Shown here in pieces: positions 1 to 9,217 of a DNA stretch of 60,195 bases. The DNA comes from Nitrosospira sp. NpAV. Its GTDB lineage: Bacteria > Pseudomonadota > Gammaproteobacteria > Burkholderiales > Nitrosomonadaceae. The position numbers and the translations under genes were made by a program. How positions within the stretch are numbered: position 1 is the stretch's first letter; the number at the start of each line of letters is the position of its first letter. The stretch is from positions 1-60,195 of the forward strand of contig NZ_JXQM01000004.1 of the NCBI RefSeq assembly GCF_000832065.1, in the 5' to 3' direction. The notes beneath the pieces are model-generated. The model was not told the DNA's origin and did not search any database. It saw only the letters and a list, made by a program, of their open reading frames with translations.

Positions 1-107
1 GGCTCGGGCAAGTTCAACTGATAAGGATCCGCCGCCGCCATCCCCAATCCGGAATACATGGCAAACGTCAGGGCTCCCGCCAGCGCTGCTGTTACTTTAC
101 TACTCAT
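1..107 (-). CDS. 5' end of an exported/membrane protein, possibly cytochrome c oxidase subunit II (partial)
   Basis: Only the first 35 codons are present; the gene continues past the left edge. The ATG at 107 is preceded by a good ribosome binding site (GAGG, 6 bases upstream on the minus strand). The peptide has an N-terminal hydrophobic stretch (ALAGALTFAMYSGLGMAAA), consistent with a cleaved signal peptide, followed by DPYQLNLPEP. A mature start of the form YQLN-x-P resembles the N-terminus of betaproteobacterial cytochrome c oxidase subunit II (coxB), where it precedes the first transmembrane helix. The fragment is too short to prove this, so the identity is a guess and only the signal-peptide gene start is well supported. 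Confidence 0.5.
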   Translation of the reverse strand, partial: MSSKVTAALAGALTFAMYSGLGMAAADPYQLNLPE

Positions 108-568
108 ATTTTCCTCATTTGATCCGCATTGCTCATTCAGTTGGATGAACATTGAAGATAATCAGATTCTCTTATCCGGTATCGAATCGTATGACGCGCC
201 GCGCGAGGAAACCTTGATAAAAATCAACTTTTGTTTATTTTCTTTCGGAGAAGGATTTATTTGGGAGAAGGCAGGCCGGGCACGCCATGACTGGCGTGCC
301 CGCGATACTGCCGCGATGGCGGCAGCACCCCTTACCGCTGGTGGCTGGTGGCTGACGGCTGGTGGCTGATACGGGTAAGTGAATGCTATGGCTTGCGCCT
401 TATCCGGCGGCGAAATATCATGAATTTCGTCCATTCGGACTTAATCGGGAAGCCATACCGCACCTTAAAAGATCCGCTTCGGGGTTATGACTTACCGGAT
501 TAATAGAAAAAGGATTGATGCGGGCTTTTGGCGGGCCACACACGTTTTATCCAACTACAAAGGCGTAT
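108..568. other. Intergenic region with two adjacent perfect hairpins and TGGTGGC-type repeats
   Basis: No convincing gene is seen in these 461 bases; the short ORFs have no family resemblance. It separates the end of the membrane hydrolase gene (569, minus strand) from the start of the gene at the left edge, so it should hold a terminator for the former and a promoter for the latter. It contains two hairpins (278-325, listed separately) and, at about 333-363, a short purine-rich stretch in which GGTGGCTG-like units recur three times. Confidence 0.5.
278..325. terminator. Two tandem perfect hairpins, possible terminator or repeat element
   Basis: First hairpin: 9-bp perfect stem GGGCACGCC (278-286) with GGCGTGCCC (293-301) around a 6-base loop. 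Second hairpin: 7-bp perfect stem CTGCCGC (308-314) with GCGGCAG (319-325) around the loop GATG. Neither is followed by a T-run on either strand, so if they stop transcription from the minus-strand gene ending at 569 they would be atypical. They could also be a small palindromic repeat. Confidence 0.35.
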
Positions 569-1699
569 TTATTCAAGTTCAGGGTGCGGCGGCTGATCCT
601 CTTCCCTCTTCATTCCCAAAAGCTTCAAAAGCGTGTCGGTCCCGAAAGTGCCGGCCCTCTGTCCCAGCCGCCAGGGGCCTGAGGCATTATCGCGGCATAC
701 GCCGAATCCTAGAGACGGCGGTAGCGAAGGAAGGGTAAAGCGCAGATCGAGAAACCATACGCATAGGCGGCCTCCGTCGGATTCGATTCGATCGAGAAAG
801 GGGAATATCGCAAACTGGCGGTAACGGGTGAAAACCTCTTGACTCCAAGCTTCACGCGCAAGTATATGTTGAGATTCCATTTCGCCAAATCTGCCATGGT
901 GCATCCATTTTGCCGCTGAAACCGGTTGATAACCGGAAGCGACCCTTTTCCATGCGGCCAATATTCCGTTTGCGGTATCGGGTGGCTGCAGCTTTTGAAC
1001 ACGCCACAGATTAACCAATGCTTCGTAGTAGTCGTCCCCATGGCTGACGATGATCTTCCAGTTGAAAGGTGACAATGGTTGGGGTATGGCATGAACTTCG
1101 GCTCCCGTTTCCTTCAGCCCATGGGTCTCCAAGTAAGTCTCTCCGATCTTGATAGCCTGGGAATGGAGAATCCCCTGAAATCCTACGTAGCATCCCAGCA
1201 TAAGAAGGGCAATGATGGCGGGATACCGTCTTTGACGCCTGAACATGACCGCAGCCAGGCCAATCACGATAATGGCGGTGAAATAGGGGTCGATGATAAA
1301 TGTGAAAGGAACAGCGAAGCGATGATAGGAAAAAGGGGCCAGCACCATCGTGCCGTATGCGGTGAAAACATCGCCCGCGATATGAATGCCGATACCCAGA
1401 GCGGCGGTGCCGTATATTGCCCGCCAGGAATAGCGCTGACGCGAGCACCGGGAAAATAGCCAGGCTAACAACAGAGCCCAGGCAGGAAGCAGGATAATCG
1501 AGTGAGTAACGCCCCTGTGCAGATCGAGATACGGAAGCATACCAAACAGACGCAATACAATATCGCTATCAGGAAATGCGGCGGCCACGAACCCTACCGT
1601 CATACGTGCGCGCGAGGTCAACTCACCTGGACCCGGCGTTGCCGGGGCGGTTGCGCGCGCCAGCAAAGCACCGCTTAACGCATGGGTCAGGGTATCCAT
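569..1699 (-). CDS. YdjM-type membrane-bound metal-dependent hydrolase (DUF457)
   Basis: 376 residues. The N-terminus MDTLTHALSGALLA and the motif LHRGVTHSIILLP (about residues 60-72) are the signature of the YdjM/DUF457 family of inner-membrane proteins, where the conserved His and Asp residues (HRG-x-THS, and the later GIHIAGDVFTAYG) are thought to bind metal. Several hydrophobic segments fill the first half; the C-terminal third is soluble. The family is annotated as hydrolase by similarity only and its substrate is not known; E. coli ydjM is LexA-regulated, but no LexA box was recognised here. It stands alone on the minus strand, 60 bases from the start of the TetR-type gene's 3' end, so co-transcription with that gene is possible. 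Confidence 0.85.
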   Translation of the reverse strand: MDTLTHALSGALLARATAPATPGPGELTSRARMTVGFVAAAFPDSDIVLRLFGMLPYLDLHRGVTHSIILLPAWALLLAWLFSRCSRQRYSWRAIYGTAALGIGIHIAGDVFTAYGTMVLAPFSYHRFAVPFTFIIDPYFTAIIVIGLAAVMFRRQRRYPAIIALLMLGCYVGFQGILHSQAIKIGETYLETHGLKETGAEVHAIPQPLSPFNWKIIVSHGDDYYEALVNLWRVQKLQPPDTANGILAAWKRVASGYQPVSAAKWMHHGRFGEMESQHILAREAWSQEVFTRYRQFAIFPFLDRIESDGGRLCVWFLDLRFTLPSLPPSLGFGVCRDNASGPWRLGQRAGTFGTDTLLKLLGMKREEDQPPHPELE

Positions 1700-1759
1700 C
1701 CCGCTTGAGAAGTTATAAAGAGAAAGGGAATGGAAACAACACCGAGCCCAGGTGCAGGC

Positions 1760-2380
1760 TCAAATGCCTTGCGGCGTTTTTTCGCTGTCCGCGCTTTCCG
1801 CAGCGCCGCGCCGGGTGAAGATCATACGATCGAGATTTTCGGCCGCGGAGAGGCACCTTTCAAGAAACCGGCTGGTTTTGGTCGAACCGGAAGAACTATC
1901 ATTCATCCAGTGGAAAAAAGCCGCCAGGTAAATCGTCGTCAGGCCGGTTTCTTCAAGCGCACGCCGAACGTAGGTCGCATCCCGGTTAGCCGCTTCGCGC
2001 ATCCATTGTACGGTACGGCTGACGCGCATCAGCCCTGGCACCTGGATATGAATATGCCCCGGTTCCAGTTTGCCGTAGATCATCTGCCTGGTAGTTTTGC
2101 GGTAAGGATAAAATGCGCCAAGCCATGCCATGATCAAGCGATGCAAACGCTGACGCGGCGTCAGATAGAAAAAATCGGAGGCTTGCGCAACTTTGAGCAT
2201 GGCGCTATCGGCACGCTCAAACCAGGCATCAACGATATCCTCCTTCTCGCGGAAATGGGCGCGTATATCATCCAGGGTAATTCCCAGCGTGACCGCCACG
2301 TCGTGCAGACGCACAGCTTCCCACGATTTCTGCTCGCCCAGCTCAACCGCGGCGTCAACAATCTGATCAATTGTTGCCAT
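1760..2380 (-). CDS. TetR/AcrR-type transcriptional regulator, COQ9-like
   Basis: 206 residues. The first 50 residues form a TetR-type helix-turn-helix: an amphipathic first helix (IVDAAVELGEQKSWEAVRL), then HDVAVTLGITLDDIRAHFREKEDIVDAWF, which fits the recognition helix and the usual F-x-x-K-x-x-L/I position. The remainder (LIMAWLGAFYPYRKTTRQM and onwards) is the ligand-binding half and resembles the COQ9-like subgroup often found in alpha- and betaproteobacteria. The ATG at 2380 has a strong ribosome binding site (GGAGGAAGC directly upstream). The ligand and target genes cannot be told from the sequence; the adjacent YdjM-type gene is a possible partner. Confidence 0.8.
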   Translation of the reverse strand: MATIDQIVDAAVELGEQKSWEAVRLHDVAVTLGITLDDIRAHFREKEDIVDAWFERADSAMLKVAQASDFFYLTPRQRLHRLIMAWLGAFYPYRKTTRQMIYGKLEPGHIHIQVPGLMRVSRTVQWMREAANRDATYVRRALEETGLTTIYLAAFFHWMNDSSSGSTKTSRFLERCLSAAENLDRMIFTRRGAAESADSEKTPQGI

Positions 2381-2536
2381 GCTTCCTCCGATGAGTGATT
2401 GATTCAGAAGAAGGAAAATACTTTAGCTCAGTCGTAAGGCAAAGTGTAAAGGACATCGAGGACGTTATCAATACCGATAGCCTGAAGCGCCGGCATCGTT
2501 GAACGCGCAGCAGCGTAGGAAAACGTCCACGAAAAA

Positions 2537-3259
2537 TTACTGCTTTCGCTTCCGTTCCAGTTCCAGCTTGTTGATATAGCGCTGGATCATGGACAACACG
2601 CTCTCCCGTGGATCGATATATGCACACCGGGCGCGCTGGCCTTTTCCATGGGGGATTTCAGAAACATGCTGCACCTGGAGATTGATCTTGGCCGTACCAA
2701 TCTCGGGCAACGTGACCAGGCAGTCGCGATGGATGGCGCCCGTCTCAAATTTGAGACGGGATTGAGCGTCGATCACGGCCATGCCGCCGCAGCTGATATC
2801 ATGCAGGATAACTTCGACGGAGGCCGGAGTATGCCCCTGTAGCAATGGTATTACGCACTTGATGGGGACGGCTTTCGGAGTTTCGACGCGGTAAAACTCC
2901 CTTCTCTGTACACGCAACAGTGTTCCCGGAATCCGGGTAAGGAAGGCGGCGTGTCCTTCGAATTGGATTTTCTCGATCCCCTCGCAAACGAACTGAATCT
3001 TCACATGGTCCGGAAATGCAACGGCACTCAATTGATTGGCTTTCAGCGCCTCCTGGTTGACGAGTTCATCAACACCGTAATCCAGCACCATTTCACCCCC
3101 CTCCGCATCAACATCGATAACGGTCGTCAGAATATGACTGCCGCTGTGGCCAAATTCACAAGTCACCAGGGAATTATTCCGCATCATGGCTCGCAGGATA
3201 GAGAGAATCCCCGTCTCTGAATAAATGCGGTACTTTTCGTCGTCATCGGATTCCAGCAT
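2537..3259 (-). CDS. ycgR: YcgR-type flagellar brake protein with PilZ domain
   Basis: 240 residues with the two-domain YcgR layout: an N-terminal YcgR domain (about 1-115) and a C-terminal PilZ domain (about 118-235). The cyclic di-GMP binding motifs are visible: RREFYRV (RxxxR type, about residue 118) and the later DISCGGMAV (D/N-x-S-x-x-G type). In this family, binding of cyclic di-GMP makes the protein act on the flagellar motor and slow swimming. No flagellar genes are nearby, so it is an isolated member of that regulon. The start at 3259 is the first ATG and gives a typical family length. Confidence 0.88.
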   Translation of the reverse strand: MLESDDDEKYRIYSETGILSILRAMMRNNSLVTCEFGHSGSHILTTVIDVDAEGGEMVLDYGVDELVNQEALKANQLSAVAFPDHVKIQFVCEGIEKIQFEGHAAFLTRIPGTLLRVQRREFYRVETPKAVPIKCVIPLLQGHTPASVEVILHDISCGGMAVIDAQSRLKFETGAIHRDCLVTLPEIGTAKINLQVQHVSEIPHGKGQRARCAYIDPRESVLSMIQRYINKLELERKRKQ

Positions 3260-3666
3260 GATCCATCAGCTTAATCGAATTGTATGGCTGTTATTTTTTT
3301 AATGCCGCATCAATTATAGTGATTTTCGTGTTGGGTTGAATCCCTCAACGAAAAGTATTGTTTCCAACAGGTCTGGTGAAATCCCTGGGCTAGCGGATGC
3401 GGAACTTGAAGTGGAAGCGAGAAAGGAGGCTGAGCAAGAATAGATTTAAATAATTTTGAAGTAGTAAAAGAACTTTTTGTATTAATCCGCGTCCAATGTT
3501 CGCGGACGCGTAAGTTTTGTTCGCAAGTGACGTTCTTTGAAACAGTAACAGGAGATGTTTTTGAAGGCGTTTGCTGACCGAACTGGGACTGAGAGAAGTG
3601 CAACGTGGGTGCATGGTCATCAAGTTGGTCATATTCTTGAGCATCTCAATCTTTAAGGAGGTAATC
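3260..3666. other. Long leader/intergenic region ahead of a small ORF
   Basis: 407 bases. The short minus-strand ORFs here lack plausible protein sequence. One clear hairpin is present: CGCGTCC (about 3487) pairing with GGACGCG (about 3503) around AATGTTCGC. The region ends in a perfect Shine-Dalgarno for the small ORF at 3667. It probably carries the promoter of that ORF and of ycgR in the other direction, but I could not identify unambiguous promoter boxes. Confidence 0.4.
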
Positions 3667-3747
3667 ATGGAATTGACAATTCTCGTAGTAGGCGTAGCGG
3701 CGGTCGCTCTTTGGTTTTTTCTCTCGAAGGATGGACGGCACGAATAA
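3667..3747 (+). CDS. 26-residue single-helix membrane peptide
   Basis: Short ORF of 26 codons: MELTILVVGVAAVALWFF followed by LSKDGRHE. It is one hydrophobic helix of about 17 residues with a charged C-terminal tail, the typical shape of a small inner-membrane protein. The ATG is preceded by AAGGAGG with a 5-base spacer, one of the strongest ribosome binding sites in the window. A hairpin with a following T-rich run (3834-3880) closes the unit about 90 bases downstream. I do not recognise a family. Translation signals plus terminator argue that it is real; function is unknown. Confidence 0.55.
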   Translation: MELTILVVGVAAVALWFFLSKDGRHE

Positions 3748-3833
3748 AATTGCCCCTACATCCTTGCGTAGGACCCGTGGCAAGGAATATCTTCTGACTA
3801 CAGCATACAGAAGTCAGAACTAACGACTCAATT

Positions 3834-3880
3834 GGCCGATGCTTTTGCGACTCGATTGTCCAGCGCATCGGCCTTTCTTT
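3834..3880 (+). terminator. Rho-independent terminator after the small membrane peptide gene
   Basis: Perfect 9-bp stem GGCCGATGC (3834-3842) with GCATCGGCC (3865-3873), 22-base loop, followed by TTTCTTT. It is placed to end the transcript of the small ORF at 3667-3747 and to shield it from tamB, which converges from the right. A second 8-bp inverted repeat (TTCTGACT 3792-3799 with AGTCAGAA 3812-3819) lies just upstream. Confidence 0.65.
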
Positions 3881-3944
3881 GGCGTATTGTTCAAATTCAT
3901 GATCTACCCTGGATTGCCGCCGTAAAACGAATAGAACTTGCCAC

Positions 3945-6900
3945 TCAATCAAACCGCATTGTATAAAGCACATCTATTGCATTATCGATACCCGCCCTGG
4001 TTACAACCGTAAATCTGGGGGTCAGGCTGTAGGTGAGTTTGGTCACTCCGGCGACAGCCGTTAATGCCTGCTCATAGCTGATATAGGCACGATTCGAAAG
4101 GCGCTTGCCGACCGTGCCGATCTGACCCATCAATACATCTCCCCCCATGGGCCGCGTCTGCCGTACGGATAGTTCATCCACACCCAGCGCCTGAGCGACT
4201 TTATCCGTGACCCCGCCGGATTGACCGCCCAGAATAGCGTTGGCCGCGGTCATCAACAGCGATGCATCGGCCTTTCCTTCAGGGGCGCGGCCCAACGTAA
4301 TCCACGAGAGTTTCTCCAAATCAGAAACCGCGGGCGTGGAGACCAGCCGCACCCGGGGCCGGCGCACGCTGCCGGTCACTTCGACGCCCGCTTCCACGGG
4401 TAACCCCGTGCGCACCGCAAGCACGTTCAATCCGGGATCGTCGATCGGCCCCTGGAAATTTACAATGCCGCGCTCCACCACCAGGCGCTGGCCATATGCT
4501 TTAAAATTCGCGTTGCGAGCGGTAATAGTACCGGTAGTGCGCAATTGTTGATTTGGCTCACCATGCACGCGCAACTGGCCAGCCAACCGGCCTTCCAATC
4601 CTGAGGCACGTATATAGAATTGCTCGCCCAGATCAAGGGTTGCCTCAAGCCTGATCCGTGGTGCTTGCCGGCCGGGGGGCTTTCCTCCCATGACGGTGAC
4701 GTCATCCGGCAGTCGCGGACGGCCTGCTTCCGGCTGAGCGATCAAGCCGGCATCCGCCACCAGATTCCCATTCAGAGCCAGCACGTTTTTTTCTAGACTG
4801 GCGCGCCCGTTTCCTGATACGATAATCCAGCGGTCCTGCCGCTGAGCCAAGGGCAGGCGGCTGGCCGTAAATTCCAGATCACCCTGCTCTCCCATGAAAT
4901 TCAGGGTACCCGATGCCCGGAGGCTGCCCGGACCTGTTGGAAGCTCGAGGCCTCCGGGCATATGACTGTCGGGTTGCGGTCTATGTCGCGCCGTGTCATC
5001 CAGGATGCCATATTCCCCCAGGAGGTTCATGATGCCGGATGTTCTGCTCGGATCAATGGGCGCTTTCACGGTTTTAAGCAAGCGGTCGCCGGGAGGTGGC
5101 GCATGCGGAGCGACAAAACTTAGAACATCCATATGCAGTGACTCTTCATCGAAACGTGCCGCCAGTTTTCCCTGCTCAAGCCGCACACCCTGATCCAGAA
5201 GGGCCACTTCAAGATTGTCCCCTCTTATTTGCCCTATCAAATGCGGTTTGCCGAAAGTGCCGCCCACATCCGCCTGCAAGATAATCTGGCCACCGCTTCT
5301 CAGATCGCTGTTGATGATGGGTCCCAACCATGACATATCGCCCATATCAGCGGATATGCGCCCGGTAAGGAGCGCACTGGGTAGAATAGTCCAATTCAGG
5401 CCGGAATTTGCAGACTTGGCCAGCGGCACGGAAACACCGGCATTCACCACACCCAGCCGTTCGCCTTGTGCATTCAGTTGCGCCGTGAGGCTCCCGCCGG
5501 CCGCGTGAGCGGAAAGCTGAAGGGCTTGTAAACCCAGGGGAGAAAACGACATATTTCCCGGCAAAAACCAGTCACCGCTTTCGCGCATGATCCTGAGATT
5601 GCCTGTTAGCTGCGTGGCGGACGCAATATCCCATTCGCCGCCCAAGCGCAGTACGTTATCATTTTTTTCCTTCTCGTCCGTTCCAACCGGGACACCGGGA
5701 CGCAACCCGATACCACTGAATTTGCCACGGCTGAACCATTGTTGGGGCGTCCATTCGGTGCCGCTGATTTGTACGCTGCCTCCAGCAGCGGAGAATTCCG
5801 CCGTACCGAGCGAAATGCGTTCCTTGCCAACTTCCAGTGGAGCGGCGCGCGTTAAATGGAAAGGTAACCCGCCAACCATGGCCAGCTCCGATATTTCCCC
5901 CAACCATGCGGTATTTTTCCATCCCTTCCCGCTTTGTCCCTTTTTCCCCTTTGATTCCTTACCGCCTGTCTGCGGCGGTATTTTCAATCCCCCAGTAGCT
6001 CGCAGGCTCAGATTCAGATCGTCATCCAGGTCGGCGACTGTCCATAGTTTATGCCGCGCCCTACTGCCCTCCACCTCCAGTTGCAGACTTCGCCAGCGGG
6101 TTGCCCCTTCTGTCTTATAGTCCGCCGATTTAATTCTTAGTGCAATGGCGTCACCACGCGAAGTGCCATCAGCCGTAAAGCTCGCCAGATGATGGTTGCC
6201 CGGAAGGGTAAGATCGCGTCCTTCGGCGCTAACGATCACATCTGGCCACTCAAGCTCACTATTTGTGAAGCGGCTTTCCAGTGTAATCTTGGTTACCGTG
6301 GAACCACTGAATCCATGCCCGATTTGTGCAAGGGTGGGTGCGTCCAGTTCGACTTGCAACCGGTCATTCTTGCGGCCGAAACCACCTTGCGCAAACAGGC
6401 GGTTGGCGCCAAGCCGCAGTTCAATTTTTCCCGAAACCGACGCAGCAGCCGGATTAGCGTGATCAAGCCCTGCGAATACGACTCGGCCGTCACCGGTAAT
6501 GGGCTGCCCTGCCACCTGGCTGTTACTCATCTTGAAGCCCACTGTACCAGATGTCTGCGGCATCAGTTCACCCGCCAGCTCGAGTGTGGAGTTGAGACTG
6601 GTGCGTGGCGTCTGTGCAAAGACCGATAAATCAAAGTGCTGAAGTCTGCCCTCGAACGCGAACGGTTGCCGTTCGCCCAATCCCAGCTTGCCATGCCCGG
6701 TAAGCACCGACCGGCCATGTTGGAGATGCATCTTGTCCAGCGTCAACGTACTGCCTGCCTTGACGATAGCCACATCCATGCCCAGTGCCTTGTCCCTAAG
6801 CGTCAAAATACCTTGCTGCGCCTGCGCGTCCCCGCTGAGTTTTATCCCCCCGCTCAGATTGGCGGCACGCAAACGGGTATCCAGTCTGACAGGATCGATC

Positions 6901-8012
6901 CGGCTGACGGCAAGATCTGCCGTTCCCGCCGCTTCCGCAGGCCGCCAGAGCAGATTTCCCGAAACCATGCCGCCACCGGCCACGGCCAGCGTCAATTCGC
7001 TGAATTGGAGCAATTCCGCAGAGAGTATCGTCTGAGCGCGCGCCTGAAGCAGCGGCAGACCTCCATGGTCAAGCGGCGCGGGTGCGGCGTTCTCGATCGC
7101 TATGTCACCTTCCAAGCGCCCGCCATTGGTTTCATGCAAGTCAGCTTGCAATGAGAGACTGGCTTTAGGCGCATCGGCTGAAAACACATGGGGATCGAGA
7201 CCGTGCAGCGATAACCGTAGCGCGGCGACCAGAATCGGCGCATAAGGCCGCAGCTGTGCCTCGCCTCCTCCTCTCAACCCGGCATCAGTTCCTTCCGTGG
7301 CACTTATCCTGATATCGAGTTGTTCGAGATTACCGGTGATGGCGGCAGAAATACGTGCGGCCGGCATTTCCGGCAATTCAACGCCCGCAATGTCGAGCCC
7401 GGTGCGCCCGGCAAGCTCGGCTTGAGCGTTCACATCGAAGGGTCTGGTTCCATCTATCTGACCCGATCCCGTCAATCCACCATATTCAAGGCTGGCGCGC
7501 AGATCGGACAAGCGGTGCCTGCGACCATCGCTTTCCAATTGCGCCATCAAGTCTGTTGCCTTGAAATCCGGCGTACCGCCTTCCTCTGGCATGACGCGAA
7601 GCATACCAATATCAAGCTTGCGCAAAGACAGCGCAAAAGGCAGTTCCAAGCTTATGGGCAGCGATTTTGGCTCGGAGGAAGGGGTCGCCACGATCTCCAC
7701 CTCTTTCGCCGTCAGCGCTGTTATATCCAGACGGCCTTCCTTCAACGCGCCTGGTCGCCAGTTCAGCTGTATGTCCCGGGCAATGACAAGCAGATCGTCA
7801 TTTGCAAAACGCAGGGTACGTGCGCCAAACGAACCGGATAATGTGCCATCCAGCCCTTCAAACGACGTTTGGCCTGCGCTAAGATACGATAATGCCGACC
7901 CCAACAATCTGAGACCGGATGTGCTGGTGGATAACCAGCCTACGAAACCCGTGATTGGAATGATGAGAACCGCAAGTATTAATGCGGGCCGCCACCATCG
8001 CCATTTTTTCAT
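3945..8012 (-). CDS. tamB: TamB, inner-membrane AsmA-like component of the translocation and assembly module
   Basis: About 1355 residues. One N-terminal membrane anchor (PALILAVLIIPITGFVGWL) is followed by a very long periplasmic beta-rich region and ends in the conserved DUF490 C-terminal domain (about the last 350 residues, with GLNVLAVRTGLPVEAGVEV and the terminal LTYSLTPRFTVVTRAG). TamB spans the periplasm, works with the outer-membrane TamA in inserting some autotransporter-type proteins, and related AsmA-like proteins help move phospholipids to the outer membrane. The reading frame is open to a GTG at 8033, but the ATG at 8012 gives the usual MKKWRWW-type start and is preferred. tamA lies upstream but is separated by an opposite-strand gene, so tamB needs its own promoter close to 8012-8060. 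Confidence 0.88.
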   Translation of the reverse strand: MKKWRWWRPALILAVLIIPITGFVGWLSTSTSGLRLLGSALSYLSAGQTSFEGLDGTLSGSFGARTLRFANDDLLVIARDIQLNWRPGALKEGRLDITALTAKEVEIVATPSSEPKSLPISLELPFALSLRKLDIGMLRVMPEEGGTPDFKATDLMAQLESDGRRHRLSDLRASLEYGGLTGSGQIDGTRPFDVNAQAELAGRTGLDIAGVELPEMPAARISAAITGNLEQLDIRISATEGTDAGLRGGGEAQLRPYAPILVAALRLSLHGLDPHVFSADAPKASLSLQADLHETNGGRLEGDIAIENAAPAPLDHGGLPLLQARAQTILSAELLQFSELTLAVAGGGMVSGNLLWRPAEAAGTADLAVSRIDPVRLDTRLRAANLSGGIKLSGDAQAQQGILTLRDKALGMDVAIVKAGSTLTLDKMHLQHGRSVLTGHGKLGLGERQPFAFEGRLQHFDLSVFAQTPRTSLNSTLELAGELMPQTSGTVGFKMSNSQVAGQPITGDGRVVFAGLDHANPAAASVSGKIELRLGANRLFAQGGFGRKNDRLQVELDAPTLAQIGHGFSGSTVTKITLESRFTNSELEWPDVIVSAEGRDLTLPGNHHLASFTADGTSRGDAIALRIKSADYKTEGATRWRSLQLEVEGSRARHKLWTVADLDDDLNLSLRATGGLKIPPQTGGKESKGKKGQSGKGWKNTAWLGEISELAMVGGLPFHLTRAAPLEVGKERISLGTAEFSAAGGSVQISGTEWTPQQWFSRGKFSGIGLRPGVPVGTDEKEKNDNVLRLGGEWDIASATQLTGNLRIMRESGDWFLPGNMSFSPLGLQALQLSAHAAGGSLTAQLNAQGERLGVVNAGVSVPLAKSANSGLNWTILPSALLTGRISADMGDMSWLGPIINSDLRSGGQIILQADVGGTFGKPHLIGQIRGDNLEVALLDQGVRLEQGKLAARFDEESLHMDVLSFVAPHAPPPGDRLLKTVKAPIDPSRTSGIMNLLGEYGILDDTARHRPQPDSHMPGGLELPTGPGSLRASGTLNFMGEQGDLEFTASRLPLAQRQDRWIIVSGNGRASLEKNVLALNGNLVADAGLIAQPEAGRPRLPDDVTVMGGKPPGRQAPRIRLEATLDLGEQFYIRASGLEGRLAGQLRVHGEPNQQLRTTGTITARNANFKAYGQRLVVERGIVNFQGPIDDPGLNVLAVRTGLPVEAGVEVTGSVRRPRVRLVSTPAVSDLEKLSWITLGRAPEGKADASLLMTAANAILGGQSGGVTDKVAQALGVDELSVRQTRPMGGDVLMGQIGTVGKRLSNRAYISYEQALTAVAGVTKLTYSLTPRFTVVTRAGIDNAIDVLYTMRFD

Positions 8013-8059
8013 GATGATTTTTTCAGCATGCACCTGTTAACCCTGGACTAGCATTCATC

Positions 8060-9163
8060 TTGCAACAATTCGTCAGCGTCATTACCAACGGTATAAAAGA
8101 CTTCCACCCAGCCTATTTTGCGATGGTAATGGCCACCGGCATTGTATCTATCGCCTTTGAAGGGATGGCTTGCCCGCACATAGCAAAAATTCTTTTTCTG
8201 CTGAATCTGGTTTTCTATTCGATTTTATGCGGCATCCTGGCCGCGCGGATATTACTTTTCCGTTCGAATGTAATGGCTGACCTCAGAACCTTTCCGCGGG
8301 TATGGCTTTTTTTAACGTTTGTGGTAGGTACCAATACCATCGGAGCACAGCTAATCGTATTCCGGCAGGACACCGGTCTGGCAAGCTTATTATGGCTTGT
8401 CGCACTGATCAGCTGGATCATATGCATCTATTTCATTCTTTCCGATTTCATCCGCATGCCAAGAAAACGCATGTGGGAAACGGTGAGCGGCGCAACGCTG
8501 TTGATTATTGTCAGCACGGTATCCGTCGCCCTGCTGTGGGTCCGTCTGTTGGATGCGGCTGCCATACAAGTTACTTACGCTTATTTAGCGGCATGGATGC
8601 TTTGGATTTCGGGCTTCATCCTATATCTATTTGTCATTCCATTGATAATTTATCGCCTTTTTTTTAGAATCCTTGAGCCTAAAGATTGGGAAGCGCCTTA
8701 CTGGATCTGCATGGGAGCGCCAGCCATCATCACCTTGACGGGTTCAGAGTTCGTCATGTGTATGCCTGCTGTAGCGGGGGAAGATATCCGGGAAATTACT
8801 CTCCGAATTGCTATTTTCGCATGGATCATTGGAACATCATGGATTCCCTATCAGCTTTTCATGGATATCCGGCAATTTATCACCATCAACATCGCGGGTC
8901 CTACACCGTTATGGATAAAAACCTTTCCATGGTCGAGACTGGCATTTGGCAGACGACATTATTTCTATGATCCTCCTTCATGGAGTAGAGTCTTTCCCAT
9001 CGGGATGTACACGGCCTGCACGCTATCTTTGGCGAAAGTGACAGGTTCCGGATCGCTGGAAATCATTCCTCAATATTGGGGCTGGTTTGCGCTGCTGATT
9101 TGGTCTCTTACGTTGGTGGGCACATTTCGCGCCGTTATATCATTGAAGCCCCCGTTACGTTGA
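8060..9163 (+). CDS. TDT/SLAC1-type transporter (tellurite resistance / C4-dicarboxylate family)
   Basis: 367 residues, almost entirely hydrophobic with about ten predicted membrane helices. The opening FHPAYFAMVMATGIVSIA matches the conserved start of the tellurite-resistance/dicarboxylate transporter (TDT) family, to which TehA, Mae1 and plant SLAC1 channels belong; members pass small anions. The substrate here cannot be assigned. The frame opens with TTG at 8060; no in-frame ATG exists before the ATG inside the family's conserved first helix, so TTG is the best start. It is divergent from tamB (48 bases apart) and convergent with tamA (54 bases apart), and so interrupts what is a tamA-tamB operon in many bacteria. 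Confidence 0.82.
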   Translation: MQQFVSVITNGIKDFHPAYFAMVMATGIVSIAFEGMACPHIAKILFLLNLVFYSILCGILAARILLFRSNVMADLRTFPRVWLFLTFVVGTNTIGAQLIVFRQDTGLASLLWLVALISWIICIYFILSDFIRMPRKRMWETVSGATLLIIVSTVSVALLWVRLLDAAAIQVTYAYLAAWMLWISGFILYLFVIPLIIYRLFFRILEPKDWEAPYWICMGAPAIITLTGSEFVMCMPAVAGEDIREITLRIAIFAWIIGTSWIPYQLFMDIRQFITINIAGPTPLWIKTFPWSRLAFGRRHYFYDPPSWSRVFPIGMYTACTLSLAKVTGSGSLEIIPQYWGWFALLIWSLTLVGTFRAVISLKPPLR

Positions 9164-9217
9164 AATCTGGCTTCGGATTTGATAATTATCATTGCGCTCC
9201 CGGGGAACATCCCATCC

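Noticed and set aside
3310-3668. Two overlapping minus-strand ORFs of 92-97 codons
   Set aside because: Composition is low in plausible protein features and they cover the leader and ribosome binding site of the small plus-strand ORF.
9177-9192. TGATAATTATCA, a perfect Fur-like palindrome
   Set aside because: It lies between the 3' ends of two convergent genes, where a promoter operator makes no sense.
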